DNA of 10,221 bases from Pleurotus ostreatus/Saccharomyces cerevisiae fusant (Eukaryota; Opisthokonta), in contig JAMQCK010001267.1 in NCBI GenBank assembly GCA_024196135.1, positions 1 through 10,221 of the forward strand, in the 5' to 3' direction. The notes under the pieces are model-generated. The model searched no databases, was not told the origin of the DNA, and saw only the letters and a list, made by a program, of their open reading frames with translations. The translations under genes and the position numbers were made by a program. Shown one piece after another: positions 1-8,165 of the stretch; the first letter of the stretch is position 1, and each line of letters begins with the position of its first letter.

Positions 1-3000
1 TTCTCGTCGTTTCCGAGCTCGTCACTTCCACCCTCAGAGTCGCTGCTGCCCTCGCCCTCCTGTCCCTCTCCAGACTTCTCGAAGAAGATGCCCTCAAAAG
101 TCTCCGAGCGCGACTTCGTCCGGTCGAGGGCGTTCATATCGACGCTGATCGGCGCGCTATTTGTGCGGGACCGCGAGCGCGTATGGCTCCCGTCGTGTGT
201 CAAGTCGTCATCACCGCCCCGGGTGAAGCCCATCCCACTCTCTTCGTCATCGGACGCAACCGTACTCGGCGCGTCGTCGAACATCTCGACCCATGTCCCG
301 TAGTAGCGCACGATGAACTGGCTCTTGAGCACGCTTAACGCGTTCACCTCGCGGAAGATACGCTTGTCGTCCTGCGCCGCCTTTAACCTGATCTTCTTCA
401 CCGCGTACACCTTCTGGTCGACCTTGTTGCGGGCCTTGACTACGGAGCCAAAGCCACCACGACCCTGTTAACAAACGTCAGTACATGCCATAATGCTTTG
501 TGATGTACCGATTCTCACCAATATCTCCAACTCTATCCAGTCCTCCTTCCAGCGACTCGACTGCTGCACCCGCGGCGCCGGCGCATGGAAGTATCCACTC
601 TCGGGCGATCCACTGATCATCGCATGCGTCCCAGGAGTGCGCTGGTCTATACCTCGGGTCAGCCACCTCTCATGCATCGTGTCTACAAGACTCACCACTC
701 CAGTTCACCAGTCCATTCCGGTCGATACCTGTGCTCATCGGCGTAGACCCATTCGCTTGCGACGGCCAGAGCTCGTTGGGTGTCCACCCTTGCGTACCGT
801 TCGCATTGTAGATAGGATGACCGTTGGGCGTGCCGTTCTCGCTATGGTATCCGTTCTGGCCGTCGCCGCGCGAGCGGGGAGGAATGGGCACGGCCTTCGA
901 GCTGGATGCGAGCTCGGCTAGGAGGGAGATGCAGGTGACGCTCTTCTTGTGCTGGCTTGTCATACAGCTCGCGATATGGCGAGCCGCGGGCGGAAGGAAC
1001 GCTAGATAGAAGTGATCAGTGGAGGCCGTCAAAATGCGATAAAGAAGGCCAACATACGCGAATGCACTGCGCTGCGGATGTCCTCGAACTTCTGCATGAC
1101 ATCAAGCCCGAGGAGCATCTGCAGGAACACGATGCCGACAGCGTGTATATCCCGCCTGGCAGTATAAACCAGCGCCGACTCGTTCTTCACATCTTTGGAC
1201 AACCTGGTATCGAGGACGACAGATACGCGAGGTCATATGAGACAAAGATCATAGAAGCCTGGTCAGCGTCAGGTCAACATAGCACCGCGAAGGTACGCAC
1301 CATCCTTCCGGAAGCTCGTTCACTGCGTCCTCGGCGTCGTCGAGGGAGTCGCCGTCCAGGTTTACCGTGTCGGACGTGTTCGGAGGCAGGCCCCACGGGT
1401 TGGAGCGGTAGAGGTCGCGCAACTTGGTGTGGAACCCGACGCGGCCAATGCGAACGAGCTTTGCGTTGGTCGGGTGGCCAGACGCAGGGTCACGCGGGGC
1501 GAGATAGATGCAGTGGGGATCGATACCGCGATGGACGAGGCCTTGCAGATGAATGGCATTCAGTCCGGAGAGGATCTGCCCCAGGTAGTCCTGTGAACGT
1601 GTGAGAGGGAGAACATGGCCAAGGAGGTATGACTCACAATCGCGCGATCGTCCCTCAGCGCGGCGCAGTCTTGCAGCACGTCTTGCAAAGCGACGGCGGG
1701 GGCTTGCTCCGCAAGGATGACAAGGCGGGGAGGGGCATTCGAGTTGGGTAGATGGAGCTTGACCGCGAGCAGCGATAGAACGTTCGCATGCCGGATCTGA
1801 GTCAAACGAGACCCCTCCGCGGCCAGCTGCTTGAGCTTCTTGCGCCCCTGCGTGCTTGAGTAGTACGGCCCGTCGAAGGTCGCCTCGAAAAGCTCCAGAG
1901 GCGGCACAGGCTCGCCCTCCTCGACCGGATCCGCCATGTACACCGTCCCCAGCCGTCCCGCGGCGCGTGGGTGGAAGATGCGCACCGTATCGAAGCGACG
2001 GCCGGCGAAGTTGATGGGCGCAGGGAACGTCTCCGTCGGGATCTCGCTCGTCGCCGCGGAGGGCACCTCGGTCGCCTCCGAGCCCGCGCGCCGCCGCGAG
2101 CGGAAGACGAGCTCGGTCTCGCGCGCCTGCGCCTGCTGCTCGGCCTGGATCTGCGTCTGCAGCTGCCAGCGGCGGATCGCCTCCGCTTCGTGCGCGGCCT
2201 CGCGCTCGGCGTCCTCGCGCCGCTTGCGCTCGCGCTCCTCCTCCTCCGCGCGCTTGCTCATCTGCACCGCGAGTGAGCCGGAGATCTCCTTCGGGGGGAC
2301 GACGTGCGCGGCGAGCCACTCTTGGCAGAAGCTGACGATCTGAGGACGTGAGTCAGTGGGGTGTTCGAGTCATGTAGCTACGGTCAACTGTGCGCGTCCT
2401 CCCTGAGAATGATCGCCGATACGAGCGCCCAGCCCTTCACAGAGCAACCACACAGCACGGCAGCGTGCTATCAAGGCCCCTCTCAAAGCAGGTTCACGGG
2501 GATAGAGCTTCTAAGATAGAAGACTACGCCTGTGTACTTGATCAGACGAGGGACCCTTCTGGCGCCCGATGTTGCTTGGGGTGGTCGCGTCGAAGCGATA
2601 GGGGGTGCACATATCGGCGACATGGTCGAGGGAAGGAGCGCGCGGTTGCAAGACCGTAGCCGAAGGCGGTACGACGCACCTGGAAGACCATCTCCGTGCC
2701 CTTGTTAGCTTGCGCCTCCGCGTGCAGCACACGATTCAGCTTCGTGTACTGCTCGTCTGATATGCCCTTCATGGGCCGCTCGATCGTGAAGATGGGGCAT
2801 GCTAGGGTCGGATACGTTTTCGGGAACCTGTACGCGGTCAGTACTGTCCACAAGCGACGGCACGCAACGCACTTGACATGAAGGTGGAAGAATATCTTGT
2901 CGGCATGATTGGGGTCGGGGTGTCGTACGCGGATAGAGAATTCTCGGAGTTTGACAGCGCCCTGCACAACGTGAGTATACAGCTAGCTTCCCCCTCGCTC

Positions 3001-3108
3001 GCCACGCACTTTCCAGACGTTCACGGGTGAGGTTTCGATAAAGTCGTCCCCGTATATGGATTTAAGCGCTGTGAATTCGTTCTGCTGGGCTTCGTCCGCA
3101 GGTTCCAT
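1..3108 (-). CDS. GCN2: Gcn2-type eIF2-alpha kinase, N-terminal half (3' end outside the window)
   Basis: Gcn2 senses uncharged tRNA and phosphorylates eIF2-alpha during amino-acid starvation. Nine exons read on the minus strand: 3108-3010, 2961-2873, 2827-2680, 2339-1638, 1590-1301, 1203-1058, 1001-696, 652-519 and 464-1. All phases agree and give 792 residues. Domain order matches the family. RWD (about 1-127) starts MEPADEAQQNEFTALKSIYG and includes FPKTYP and EMVFQ. A Glu/Arg/Gln-rich helix spans 140-190. The pseudokinase (about 220-530) has HRG-I-D in place of HRD and no DFG. An Asn/Gly/Ser-rich linker follows. The true kinase N-lobe has the glycine loop GRGGFG at 639-644, the ATP-binding Lys at about 661 (YAVKK) and the helix-C Glu at about 677, then the acidic, Ser/Arg-rich insert typical of Gcn2. 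The catalytic loop, HisRS-like and C-terminal domains lie beyond base 1. The start is the first ATG after an in-frame TAG at 3117-3115. Confidence 0.93.
2340..2679 (-). other. Unusually long (340 nt) third intron of the Gcn2 gene
   Basis: The donor GTGCGT at 2679 and the acceptor CTCAG ending at 2340 join EMVFQ to IVSFCQEWL, which restores a continuous RWD C-terminal helix in phase 0. The other Gcn2 introns here are 43-97 nt. Read-through in the exon frame meets a stop at about 2542, so retention would truncate the protein inside the RWD domain. No convincing extra exon or snoRNA boxes were seen inside it. Confidence 0.75.
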
Positions 3109-3144
3109 TGGAATCTACGAGGACAGTGAACTCGACTAGCGAGC

Positions 3145-3156
3145 TCAAGCCGACAT
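3145..3156 (-). promoter_or_regulatory. Minimal upstream ORF (Met-Ser-Ala-stop) before Gcn2
   Basis: On the minus strand, ATG TCG GCT TGA lies at 3156-3145, 36 nt upstream of the Gcn2 ATG at 3108. It would be in the leader only if transcription starts upstream of 3156, which the sequence cannot show. The ORF is seen directly; its regulatory role is inference. Confidence 0.3.
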
Positions 3157-3253
3157 TATGGACGCGAAAGGTATGGGGGATGTGTTAGGAGTTCGTGGTG
3201 GCAGAAGACAAGCTGCGAATTCCGGTTTATTTGAATTTCTCTAGGCGCCGGGC

Positions 3254-3277
3254 CCACGTGCGCTCTTGAGCACGTGG
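3254..3277. promoter_or_regulatory. Perfect dyad of two CACGTG E-boxes upstream of Gcn2
   Basis: CCACGTGC at 3254-3261 and GCACGTGG at 3270-3277 form a perfect inverted repeat with an 8-bp spacer. Each arm also contains a self-palindromic CACGTG (3255-3260 and 3271-3276). In fungi CACGTG is the core site of bHLH factors such as Cbf1 and Pho4. The dyad lies 146-169 bp upstream of the Gcn2 ATG and more than 1.3 kb from the first SDR start, so it most likely belongs to the Gcn2 promoter. A third, isolated CACGTG lies at 3457-3462. Confidence 0.5.
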
Positions 3278-4565
3278 TCGCTTCTAGCGCAGGGTCGCAA
3301 AGGCTATAGTACTAGAAAGGGGCAAGCTGCGCTTTCTGGGTCCATACGAGAAGGGAAATGCATTAGACGAATGCTAGCTAGCGACTCGGTGAAGACTATC
3401 GAGGGGGAAGAGCTCCTGGAAGTCGTCTGAATGGGCGTAATTGCCTTGCCTGCCTACACGTGCATGCAAGAAGTACCACGACTCGAGGCTGTAAAGGACG
3501 CGCGTACTCCCTGGCGCACGCATAGGCACTCCAAAGAGACGACCGCCAATCGGAAGTGCGCACGGTTGCCGCCTGCAGGTCCGCACGCGCTGCCGTTGGA
3601 AAATGGGGCCGTTCAAACAAGTCGTGGCGGTCAACGAACAAATCGTGGCCATGGACAAAGTGCAGAAACGTGGCCCTAACGGAGCAGCTTTGAGGCACCA
3701 AGAAAGCTGCCACGTACGCGCGGAACGGCTTCGACCTCGCGGTGGGTTTTACGCGTCAAAGGTCCCGGATGGCGCTGCGAAAGTGGAAGTTCAGTATTCA
3801 AAGGCGGCAGATGGGCGGTGACCGCGTCGAGTGAGCCTAAGGCGGATCTGTCAATGTAGTCGGCTGTGAGTACAAAAAGGGTCGTGGTGGCCTAGGGAAG
3901 GATCAGCGCAGAGACCAGAGACTGGCCGCTCGTCGGGGTTACATGGGTCCCGTATTGATACGCATGCATCCTAAATGGGATCGAGAGACTCGTTTCAATA
4001 CCGTCAAAGAGCGCGCAAGCGACGCTCTTTGCTGAAAAAAAAAGCGTGAGCCACGCAGTCCTTCGAACGACGGGCATACCTTCCGCCAAGACCGACGTCG
4101 TTACGCGCGGGATGGCAATCCCTCAGACGGCCCTTCACTCCGCGCTCTTTCCGAATGCAGCTCTCTGAAAAGCGTACTGGGCGGCCACACTGTCGCGAGG
4201 ATGCATAGAAGCTTGCCCGTATATCTTTCATGTTGCGAATTCGCGAGATTGGCTGCCCTCGTGAGGGTAGGCCTGTCGGAACTTGCCGAAGTGTTGTGAC
4301 ATTAGTGGCGCACCGTGACCATCATAGAATTTGTGACGAGGGCACCTTTCTAGCTCCCACCATGACCCTGATCCTGTCGCTTCATTCTGCGCTAGCCATA
4401 AGCTCACTATTGGCATCCCGTAGTACATAGAACCCCACCTCGGTGCCGTGCTCGATGACGATAACGGCGCTTGTCGCGACTTCCTTGCAGGGTTCTTGAT
4501 TCTGAGGTCAGATGTACTGCCCCGGGTCGCCCACGATGTCCCCGCACCAGAAGCGCACCGTAGCT
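3278..4565. other. Intergenic region with no supportable gene
   Basis: This stretch separates the divergent Gcn2 and SDR1 genes. Short ORFs exist in several frames (for example 3603-3821 on the plus strand and 3396-3713 on the minus strand), but none shows a recognisable domain or a splice-linked continuation, and they overlap on opposite strands. Visible small elements are a CACGTG at 3457, a 13-bp near-repeat at 3616/3637, an inverted repeat at 4005-4031 followed by A9, and a 10-bp palindrome GCGAATTCGC at 4235-4244. No tRNA signature was found. Confidence 0.6.
4005..4043. repeat. 9-bp perfect inverted repeat followed by an A9 tract
   Basis: CAAAGAGCG at 4005-4013 and CGCTCTTTG at 4023-4031 are exact reverse complements separated by 9 nt. 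They are followed by CTG and nine adenines at 4035-4043. The tract is on the wrong side for a plus-strand hairpin/U-run terminator. The structure is seen directly; no function is assigned. Confidence 0.45.
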
Positions 4566-4617
4566 AATTCTCCACAGTGCCATCCTTTACACTCCCATCC
4601 TGCTTCCTCCCCCCACT
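4566..4617 (+). promoter_or_regulatory. CT-rich leader immediately upstream of SDR1
   Basis: This pyrimidine-rich tract ends directly before the ATG, as is common near transcription starts in basidiomycete genes. It contains TTTACAC at 4586-4592; the same heptamer occurs 18 bp before the SDR3 ATG (8142-8148). An ATTGG (reverse CCAAT) lies further up at 4409-4413. No convincing TATA box was seen. Confidence 0.35.
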
Positions 4618-5911
4618 ATGCCCCACACTCTGACTCCCCGCGTCGCTATCGTCACCGGCGCTGCCCAAGGCCTCGGAAAAGCCATCGCTCTGCGTCTCGC
4701 TAAGGACGGACTCGTCATCGGTCTCAACGACGTCCCATCGAAGAAAGACGCCCTTGATGAGGTCGCCAAAGAGATCGTGAAGATCAACGGTCGCGCTGTC
4801 GTTCACGTCGGGGACGTCTCGAAGCAGGAGGTCGTTCAGAACCTGATTGACACCGTTGTGGGGACGCTGGGCGGGTTGCATGTTGTGAGTATGCGATCAT
4901 GCTTATAGGCCTTTTGGCTGACTTCTCACGCGCCCACCTAGATGGTCGCGAATGCCGGCATGGCTAGGCCTGCACCTTTTCTCGAAGGTGAGCCCTTGTC
5001 TTCTGCGAAGACGAGCTGCACGCTTGACATCCGCTCCAGAGTCCCTCGAGACCTTCAACCAGGTCATGTCGGTCAACACGACAGGTCTCTTCCTCTGCTA
5101 CCAGCTCGCCGGGCGTAAGATGATCGAGTTGGACTCGAGGGACGGGCGCATCATAGGCGCTTCGTCCATCGGCGGGAAGCAGCGTAAGCTTTCAATGGTC
5201 CGTGGTGAATCATATGTCGTTCACACGCCACTTTCCAGCCTTGCGCGGTCTGACATCGTACACTGCGTCGAAATTCGCCGTTCGCGGGCTTACGCAGAGC
5301 GCGGGTGCGTTTCTTCGTGCCGTATAGTTATCGCCTTCGCTGATCAATGGAATAGCTTTGGCTCTTGGTACCCATGGAATCACCGTCAACTCGTATGCGC
5401 CAGGTATGCCGCCTCTGTCATCCTCTCATCTTACGTATAACGTTTGGACTACGCAGGTCTGATAGACACCCCTCTCGGTGAGCCCGGCATCTCATCCAAG
5501 GAGAGACTGGCTCATTAGTCCCCACAGCGTTCACCCCTCACTTGGAAGACCATACCGATCTCGCCTTCGATAAAGTACGTCTTCATTCCAACGTCGCGCT
5601 CTCGTACTCGTCGAGGCGCCGCACCTTGTCTACACCCAATTTGACTCGCCCATATAGTACAGCGCGACAGCCCCCCTGCGACGCGTCGGACAAGCGGAGG
5701 AAGTTGCTGCCCTCGTCTCCTTCCTTGCGAGCAAAGAGTCGGGGTATATGACCGGTGAGTAGTCCATTGGCAATTGACAACACTGCATGCTGATCGCATT
5801 CGCGCTCGCGTTTGCAGGTCAGACGGTATGGCAATGCTCATGCTTTTTCAATGTGATGTAGCTAATCATACGCTCCAGCTCTCCATCGACGGAGGCGCGC
5901 ACATGGACTAA
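4618..5911 (+). CDS. SDR1: classical short-chain dehydrogenase/reductase, acetoin/diacetyl-reductase-like, 258 aa
   Basis: Probable NAD(H)-dependent cytosolic oxidoreductase acting on a carbonyl/alcohol pair. Ten exons: 4618-4884, 4942-4987, 5040-5183, 5239-5304, 5356-5403, 5457-5477, 5528-5574, 5658-5754, 5818-5825 and 5879-5911. Together they give 777 nt in frame, the usual length for the family. Motifs are TGAAQGLG at 13-20, Asp38 (18 residues past the last motif Gly, typical of NAD preference), NAG at 93-95, tetrad Asn117 in SVNTTG, catalytic Ser147 in GASSIGG, Tyr160-x3-Lys164 in YTASK, then NSYAPGLIDTP and a C-terminal GQTLSIDGGAHMD. The start is the only in-frame Met before the Rossmann strand. 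It is the first of three tandem paralogues and the only one with the complete N-S-Y-K tetrad, so it is the best candidate for the ancestral activity. The exact substrate cannot be read from the sequence; acetoin/diacetyl is a family-level guess. Confidence 0.9.
5818..5825 (+). other. 8-nt microexon of SDR1
   Basis: The exon GTCAGACG lies between introns of 63 and 53 nt. It completes Gly and encodes Gln-Thr of the conserved GQT motif, joining YMTG to LSIDGG in frame. SDR2 and SDR3 have 8-nt exons at the homologous position, which strongly supports it. Confidence 0.85.
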
Positions 5912-6321
5912 AGCATCGTCGACGCCCTGGCCTCTTCTCGATTACCTTGCCTTGTGTACGCATACAATGGATTCCTTTGTTCATCACTGGTGCGACAGAG
6001 CGCCCGATGCTCATTGGAACTTGACCGCGACGACATATTCATTTGGTCAACATTCTCCACCTGTCGATTTTGGCTCGCCCGGGCGTCGGTCAACCGACCC
6101 CGTGCGGTATAAGCTGACTACGTGGCGTGCCCAGTCATAGGGCCGATCACAGTATAGCCAATCGCGAAGCTCCTTTAGACGGTCTTTCATAGGAGCATGA
6201 GATACGCCAGTAGCTCGATTGAACCGTCGTCCGTACCTGCTACTCACGTCATAGCACTCCTCAGCCGGCGCCGCACCTATTTCTTTCCGGATAACACGCA
6301 GTTTTCCTCTCCCAGTCCGCC
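5912..6321. other. Spacer between SDR1 and SDR2 (SDR1 3' region and SDR2 promoter)
   Basis: No gene is visible in these 410 bp. Promoter-like elements near SDR2 are TATAAG at 6108-6113, CCAAT at 6158-6162 and a CGG/CCG dyad at 6085-6098. A short pyrimidine run (6303-6315) lies just before the SDR2 ATG. No canonical AATAAA was seen after the SDR1 stop. Confidence 0.5.
6085..6098. promoter_or_regulatory. GTCGGT-CA-ACCGAC dyad upstream of SDR2
   Basis: Perfect 6-bp inverted repeat with a 2-bp spacer, containing CGG-N4-CCG. Paired CGG triplets are the binding-site architecture of fungal Zn(II)2Cys6 dimers. It sits 224-237 bp upstream of the SDR2 ATG and about 10 bp before a TATAAG. The dyad is seen directly; factor binding is inferred. 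Confidence 0.35.
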
Positions 6322-7714
6322 ATGACCTCTTCGAGCGAGGCCGCATCCACCAACGATGCTGCTCACCTTCCGCCCGTCCCTAGCACCTCTCTTCCCACCA
6401 CCGCACCCACCACCAGCCACCCTCGCGTCGCCCTTATTACCGGTGCCGCTCAGGGTATCGGCAAAGCCATCGCATTTCGCCTCGCGCGCGACGGGCTCCA
6501 CGTCGCCCTGAACGACCTCCCTGACAAGCGAGACGCGCTCGAAGAGGTTGCGCGCACTATAGAGGAGGATGGAGGTCGGGCCGCTATACTATTTGGCGAC
6601 GTCTCCAAGGAAGAGGACGTGCAGGCTATAGTCGACGGCACGGTGGAGAAGCTGGGCTCGCTACATGTGGTGCGTAAAAGCTCGATGTCGATTGGTGCAG
6701 TATTTCCCTTCTCATTACCTTCAGATGGTCGCCAACGCCGGAATCGGAGGTCCTGGTCCTTTCCTCGAAGGTGAGAGCTGGCGTCAATTACACCCATAGT
6801 ACTTGAACTTTGTCATGCCTGAACACTTTCCAGAATCGCTCGAAAGCTTCAACCGCCACATGGCCGTCGACGCAGCCGGTGTCTTCCTCTGCTACCAAAT
6901 CGCCGCGCGTAAGATGATCGAGCTTGGCCACCGCGAGGGCCGGCTGATAGGCGCGGCGTCGATGGCGAGCAAGCAAGGTGAGTGCAACGAGCCTGATCCC
7001 GTCTGAGCAACGAAGGGCCTGCGTCGCGCCTGAGCTACGGATGGTCGGAACCTCGCTGACGAGAGACATCACCCAGCTCAACGCGGTCTGACGTCCTATA
7101 CCGCCGCAAAATTTGCCGTCCGAGGACTGACTCAATGCGCCGGTGTGCTCAATTCTCCGTCTTTGTGATAGCGACTTCGCGTTCACTCATTACGAGCGCA
7201 GCACTTGCATTGGGCAAACATGGGATCACCGCTAACGCGTATGCGCCGGGTACGTTTGGTCCCCTTCTTATGCATCTGAAAATACATCCGTGATTGCTGG
7301 TCAGGTCTGATCGATACCGCCATCCTCGGTAAGGCTGCTCGCGCGGTTGTATATTTGCATCTGACGCTCATTGCAGCCGACCACGATGCATTGGAGAGGA
7401 TTACCGGGCTCGGTGATAAGGCGAGTTCTTTAACACTTTCGATGGTTACTGCTTAAGACCAACATCTAGTGGGCACAAGCGACCCCCATAGGCCGTATTG
7501 GGAAGCCTGAGGATGTCGCCTCGCTTGTCTCCTTCCTAGCAAGCAAGGAAGCGGGATTTATCACAGGTGAATCACGTTCTCTTCTTGAGCATTCCGGCGG
7601 CTAAATCGTTCTCACCCTCCTCAGGGCAGACGGTAAGTTGAAGTTCGTCGTGTCTTTCCGGCCTCCTAAAGCCTGCGACAGCTATCTGTCGACGGCGGTG
7701 CGCGGATGGATTAA
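6322..7714 (+). CDS. SDR2: SDR paralogue with an N-terminal extension and Asp in place of the tetrad Asn, 285 aa
   Basis: Probable NAD(H)-dependent oxidoreductase and tandem paralogue of SDR1. Ten exons: 6322-6669, 6725-6770, 6834-6977, 7077-7142, 7202-7249, 7305-7328, 7377-7420, 7470-7566, 7625-7632 and 7682-7714, giving 858 nt in frame. Visible motifs are TGAAQGIG at 40-47, Asp65 ending strand beta2, MVANAGI, Ser174 in GAASMAS, Tyr187-x3-Lys191 in [35 protein letters not shown] and a C-terminal [13 protein letters not shown]. Oddities: the tetrad Asn position reads Asp144 (AVDAAG). A 27-residue Ser/Thr/Pro-rich extension precedes the Rossmann core, and its Met is the only one in exon 1. Intron 7 begins with GC rather than GT. 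Intron 3 is 99 nt, longer than its counterparts. One splice junction is displaced by exactly one codon relative to SDR1 and SDR3. The gene is otherwise intact. Confidence 0.88.
7421..7469 (+). other. GC-AG intron in SDR2
   Basis: The donor reads AAG|GCGAGT and the acceptor is ATCTAG ending at 7469 (49 nt). It joins GLGDK to [11 protein letters not shown] in phase 0, as the homologous introns do in SDR1 and SDR3. The nearest GT (7413) would give the wrong phase. Minor-class GC donors with an AG|GC context are well established. Confidence 0.75.
7625..7632 (+). other. 8-nt microexon of SDR2
   Basis: GGCAGACG between introns of 58 and 49 nt completes Gly and adds Gln-Thr. It is the exact counterpart of the SDR1 and SDR3 microexons. 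Confidence 0.85.
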
Positions 7715-8165
7715 GCGAACCACACGAAGCCCACTCAACCCGCGCGCCACTTCGCGCGGGCCTTCTCCTCCCCTCTACCCCATATCAATAGCACTGTCGT
7801 CCTCACGGCCTGTTACAATCCCCACAGTAATCTTTCATCTCTATCCGGTGTTGGCGCATGACATAGGCACTTGCATCCATCGACTGGCCAAGCGTGTAAT
7901 CTGCCCATCTCACGCTCTGCAACCTGACCACATATCTTCGGGAAACGTGCCCTCAAAGAGTCCCGACGGGTCTCCCGCTGCCGTACATCCGATGGCCTTA
8001 GTGCGCGTCGGGTGACGTTCTCGCTCACACACATTGGAGGGTGCGCCCTCGTTTACTTGAGCCATCTGACCTCCTTCTCTCCCTCATAAGTTCCCTCTTC
8101 AACCTCTCCTGCTACATAGTGAGGTTGGCACTCGCCTCTCTTTTACACATCCCCTTCACCCCGAC
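7715..8165. other. Spacer between SDR2 and SDR3 (SDR2 3' region and SDR3 promoter)
   Basis: No supportable gene is present in these 451 bp; the frame open across 7638-8015 is a chance extension over the last SDR2 intron and exon. A GC-rich hairpin lies just after the SDR2 stop (7739-7760). ATTGG (reverse CCAAT) is at 8033-8037. The last ~100 bp are strongly pyrimidine-rich, with TTTACAC at 8142-8148 just before the SDR3 ATG. Confidence 0.5.
7739..7760. repeat. GC-rich inverted repeat downstream of the SDR2 stop
   Basis: CCCGCGCG at 7739-7746 and CGCGCGGG at 7753-7760 pair perfectly around the 6-nt loop CCACTT. The repeat starts 25 bp after the SDR2 stop, so it would sit in the 3' UTR and could form a very stable hairpin. 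No U-run follows. Confidence 0.45.

Noticed and set aside
1259..1300. Shorter version of the fifth Gcn2 intron ending at the CCAG at 1262-1259
   Set aside because: It gives a stop within three codons. The acceptor at 1204 restores the kinase C-lobe sequence RRDIHAVGIVFLQML.
1249..2319. Long minus-strand open frame of 356 codons
   Set aside because: Most of it is Arg/Ala-rich shadow translation of the wrong frame of the Gcn2 exon at 2339-1638. Only the 1590-1301 part is in the true Gcn2 frame, reached by splicing.
1936..2343. Plus-strand open frames over the Gcn2 charged helix region
   Set aside because: Low-complexity Arg/Ser/Leu-rich antisense products of a GC-rich exon that has clear family homology on the other strand.
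2349..2355. TGAGTCA, a Gcn4/AP-1-type site
   Set aside because: It lies inside a Gcn2 intron next to the acceptor, not in a promoter. A single 7-mer is not enough to claim regulation.
3396..3821. Short ORFs on both strands in the intergenic region
   Set aside because: They overlap each other on opposite strands and show no domain, no family pattern and no convincing splice extension.
7413..7469. GT donor at 7413 for the SDR2 intron instead of the GC donor at 7421
   Set aside because: It would end the exon in phase 1 and put the next exon (TGG GCA...) out of frame, losing the conserved [19 protein letters not shown] block.
4409..8037. CCAAT or ATTGG upstream of each SDR (4409, 6158, 8033) as a shared control element
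   Set aside because: The distance to the ATG and the orientation vary, and a 5-mer on either strand is expected about once per 500 bp, so it is listed only as a minor note.
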